Below, piece after piece: positions 62,532 to 64,000 of a stretch of DNA of 64,000 bases (position 1 is the stretch's first letter; each line of letters begins with the position of its first letter). A program made the position numbers and the translations under genes. This DNA is from Staphylococcus xylosus NJ (GTDB lineage: Bacteria; Bacillota; Bacilli; Staphylococcales; Staphylococcaceae). The stretch is taken from assembly GCF_000338275.1 (NCBI RefSeq), contig NZ_ANMR01000013.1, positions 1 to 64,000 of the forward strand, given 5' to 3'. The notes beneath the pieces were generated by a model, which worked only from the letters and a program-made list of their open reading frames with translations, was not told the origin of the DNA and searched no databases.

Positions 62532-62629
62532 TCCATTAGTTAGTGATTCTTACTCATGAGCTTGTGCTCAAGTATTCCTCTTCCTTTAGTTAGTGATTCT
62601 TACTCATGAGTTTTTGCTCTTGTAATCCG
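62486..62629 (+). repeat. Three 50-bp tandem repeats
   Basis: Units begin at 62486, 62536 and 62586 (TTAGTTAGTGATTCTTACTC..., GAGCTTGTGCTC). The first two are nearly identical; the third diverges after GAGTTTTTGCTC. They are multiplied copies of the right half of the two-hairpin element. Confidence 0.93.
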
Positions 62630-62650
62630 TTTACCAAATCAACTACTTTT

Positions 62651-62690
62651 AGGCATGAACTCAACAGTTCATGCCTATATTATTTTCAAG
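62651..62690. terminator. Probable terminator
   Basis: AGGCATGAACT pairs perfectly with AGTTCATGCCT, followed on the plus strand by ATATTATTTT. Confidence 0.75.
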
Positions 62691-62797
62691 ATTAGTCATC
62701 ATCTCCATAACTAATTAATAAAAAGAAATGATTCTAAAGTAAATAAATTTCTATCCTTGTTCCTTTTTAGTAGATGCAGTTGTCACAATAAATTGAC

Positions 62798-63289
62798 TTA
62801 TAACACGTCTATATCTTTCAGTATCATATTTATTATATAATCTTCAGTCATTGATTCGGTAATATATGTTTCTCCTTGTATGTTCAACGTATCTTTCGAG
62901 ACAAACCACTTAGACATTGCTGTTTCATCAAAGTCTGTCTGTTTTTTAGTATAATGTCTACGGACTGTTTCTTGAAATGACAGATTAAAATAATATACAT
63001 GCACATTGATGTTAGACTTTTCAAAAAATCTATTAAGCATCGTCCCATACTTATATTTATTTAAAATACCTTCTAGTATGACATAGTCACAATGATTAAT
63101 ACCATAATTTATGATTTCTTCTATTAAGTTAATTGCTAAATTACCAGGTCGATCACGAACGTTAAGCATCTGTCTACGTACTTCATCTTGACCTATTACC
63201 ATCACACCTTCTCCTAAATACTGTTGTATACGTTTGGCAATTGTTGATTTGCCACTGCCAGAATTCCCTCTAATAATAATAAGATGCAT
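62798..63289 (-). CDS. P-loop kinase / AAA-type small phosphotransferase
   Basis: 163 residues from ATG 63289. Walker A GNSGSGKST (8-16) followed by a uridine-kinase/zeta-like layout (VIGQDEVRRQM, YVILEGIL). It probably phosphorylates a small molecule; substrate unknown. The GTG further upstream abuts the ribosome-binding site AGAGG and is less likely. The gene lies between two 81-bp direct repeats. Confidence 0.82.
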   Translation of the reverse strand: MHLIIIRGNSGSGKSTIAKRIQQYLGEGVMVIGQDEVRRQMLNVRDRPGNLAINLIEEIINYGINHCDYVILEGILNKYKYGTMLNRFFEKSNINVHVYYFNLSFQETVRRHYTKKQTDFDETAMSKWFVSKDTLNIQGETYITESMTEDYIINMILKDIDVL

Positions 63290-63326
63290 CGTAATTTTCA
63301 CCTCTCTAAAGAATTACTTCTATAAA

Positions 63327-63410
63327 GAATCACTGCTATATAGAATCACTACTAAATTTATTTAGTTAGTGATTCTTACACATGAGCTTGTGCTCAAGTG
63401 TTCCACTTAA
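63327..63410 (+). repeat. Right copy of the direct repeat, with a full two-hairpin element
   Basis: Matches 62451-62531; the two-hairpin element (63343-63410) reads GAATCACT ... AGTGATTC TTACACAT GAGCTTGTGCTC AAGTGTTCC. Nearby, an imperfect hairpin (63453-63500) precedes the kbl stop. Confidence 0.92.
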
Positions 63411-63544
63411 ACTCATATCGTTCATTTATTTGGTTATTATGTATTAAAATAAAACGAGACAGCATTCTTAGTTCTGTAACTAGAATACTGCCTGTTCTCA
63501 TTAACACACTCAAGCACACTTTCAATACGTGGCTTGAATGATTA

Positions 63545-64000
63545 TTATTTAATTGTGCCTAGTTCTTTACCAACTTTTTCAAAAGCCGCTAAAGCTTTAT
63601 CTAACATTTCTTTTGTGTGAGCTGCTGTAGGCATATTACGTACACGTCCAGTACCTTTAGGAACCGTTGGGAAGACGATTGATTTCACATAGACACCTTC
63701 ATCTTTCAAGCGACTACTAAAGGCTTGTGTTTCCTTTTCATCTCCGATAATTACAGGTGTAATTGGTGATTCTGAGTTACCGATATCGAAGCCTAACTTT
63801 TGCAATCCTTCTTTTAAGTAATTGCCATTTTCCCAAAGTTTATCATGTAATTCTGTAGATGCCATTAATTTTTTCACAGCTTCTGTAATTGCTTTTGTAT
63901 CCCCAGGAGCTAATGATGTTGAGAATAAAAATGGTCTAGATTGTGCTTTTAACCAATCAATTAGTGATTGAGTACCTGCTACGTATCCACCAACAACACC
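63545..64000 (-). CDS. kbl: Glycine C-acetyltransferase (2-amino-3-ketobutyrate CoA ligase), C-terminal part
   Basis: The frame stays open to the window edge, giving the last ~151 residues. It begins just after the PLP-lysine site with [11 protein letters not shown], followed by [13 protein letters not shown] and the C-terminal [15 protein letters not shown]. The enzyme makes glycine and acetyl-CoA from 2-amino-3-ketobutyrate and CoA in threonine breakdown. The N-terminal part, including the catalytic lysine, lies outside. Confidence 0.93.
   Translation of the reverse strand, partial: GVVGGYVAGTQSLIDWLKAQSRPFLFSTSLAPGDTKAITEAVKKLMASTELHDKLWENGNYLKEGLQKLGFDIGNSESPITPVIIGDEKETQAFSSRLKDEGVYVKSIVFPTVPKGTGRVRNMPTAAHTKEMLDKALAAFEKVGKELGTIK

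Noticed and set aside
62486..62629. Could be a CRISPR-like array (regular 50-bp period)
   Set aside because: The whole 50-bp period is repeated; there are no unique spacers and no cas genes nearby.

Overview
The window is A+T-rich chromosomal DNA from a coagulase-negative Staphylococcus. Reasons: an LPNTG-anchored wall protein, a CidR-type LysR regulator, IsaB-like secreted proteins, an S. aureus-type capsule cluster (CapA/B/C/D, CapI, CapK) and a PBP4-like carboxypeptidase. A complete glucuronate pathway with a TRAP transporter, a polyol locus, ketone-body genes and a chromosomal class A beta-lactamase suggest the plant/meat/environment-associated saprophyticus-xylosus-arlettae side of the genus. 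That species placement is an inference from gene content, not a search result.

Layout. 1-7.1 kb: tail of an LPXTG protein with an 18-bp (EPTPDP) repeat, the mmuP-mmuM methionine-salvage pair, gudB, and an operon of an arginase-family hydrolase plus an Nramp-fold transporter that has lost its metal-binding motifs. 7.4-13 kb: an AHSA1 protein and a divergent polyol locus (AraB-type kinase / TarJ-like dehydrogenase, RbtT-type permease, DeoR regulator) with two CcpA-type cre sites. 13-14.9 kb: an ABC exporter behind a perfect Fur box. 15.3-24.1 kb: a single hexuronate operon (kdgA-kdgK-dctP-dctQ-dctM-uxaC-uxuA-uxuB) with a divergent LacI regulator and an 18-bp perfect palindrome between them. 24.9-28.5 kb: CidR-like regulator, beta-lactamase without blaI/blaR1, structured repeats, and two IsaB-like genes, one apparently starting with ATT. 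28.8-40 kb: gluconate permease, stand-alone metabolic genes, a PBP4-like carboxypeptidase, an ornithine-cyclodeaminase-family enzyme, and a scoAB-bdh ketone-body operon with a cre site.

40.2-60.2 kb is a Wzy-type capsule locus, all on the minus strand. capA-B-C-D start it; an LCP ligase ends it. CapD/EpsC, an EpsN aminotransferase, an EpsM acetyltransferase and an EpsL phosphoglycosyltransferase together predict a polymer started on N,N'-diacetylbacillosamine. A CapL/CapI/CapK block resembles the S. aureus type 1 N-acetylgalactosaminuronic-acid module. Upstream of the cap promoter, separated by a strong terminator, lies a second surface-polymer pair: a GT4-TagF fusion and an XcbB/CpsF-type protein.

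60.6-64 kb: two GNAT acetyltransferases, a small membrane protein, a P-loop kinase flanked by direct repeats, and the 3' part of kbl.

The most unusual items are: (1) a dispersed ~68-bp intergenic element with two hairpins whose stems covary between copies about 35 kb apart; (2) the hydrolase/atypical Nramp operon; (3) the likely ATT start codon of an IsaB paralogue; (4) the mosaic bacillosamine/aminouronate capsule locus.
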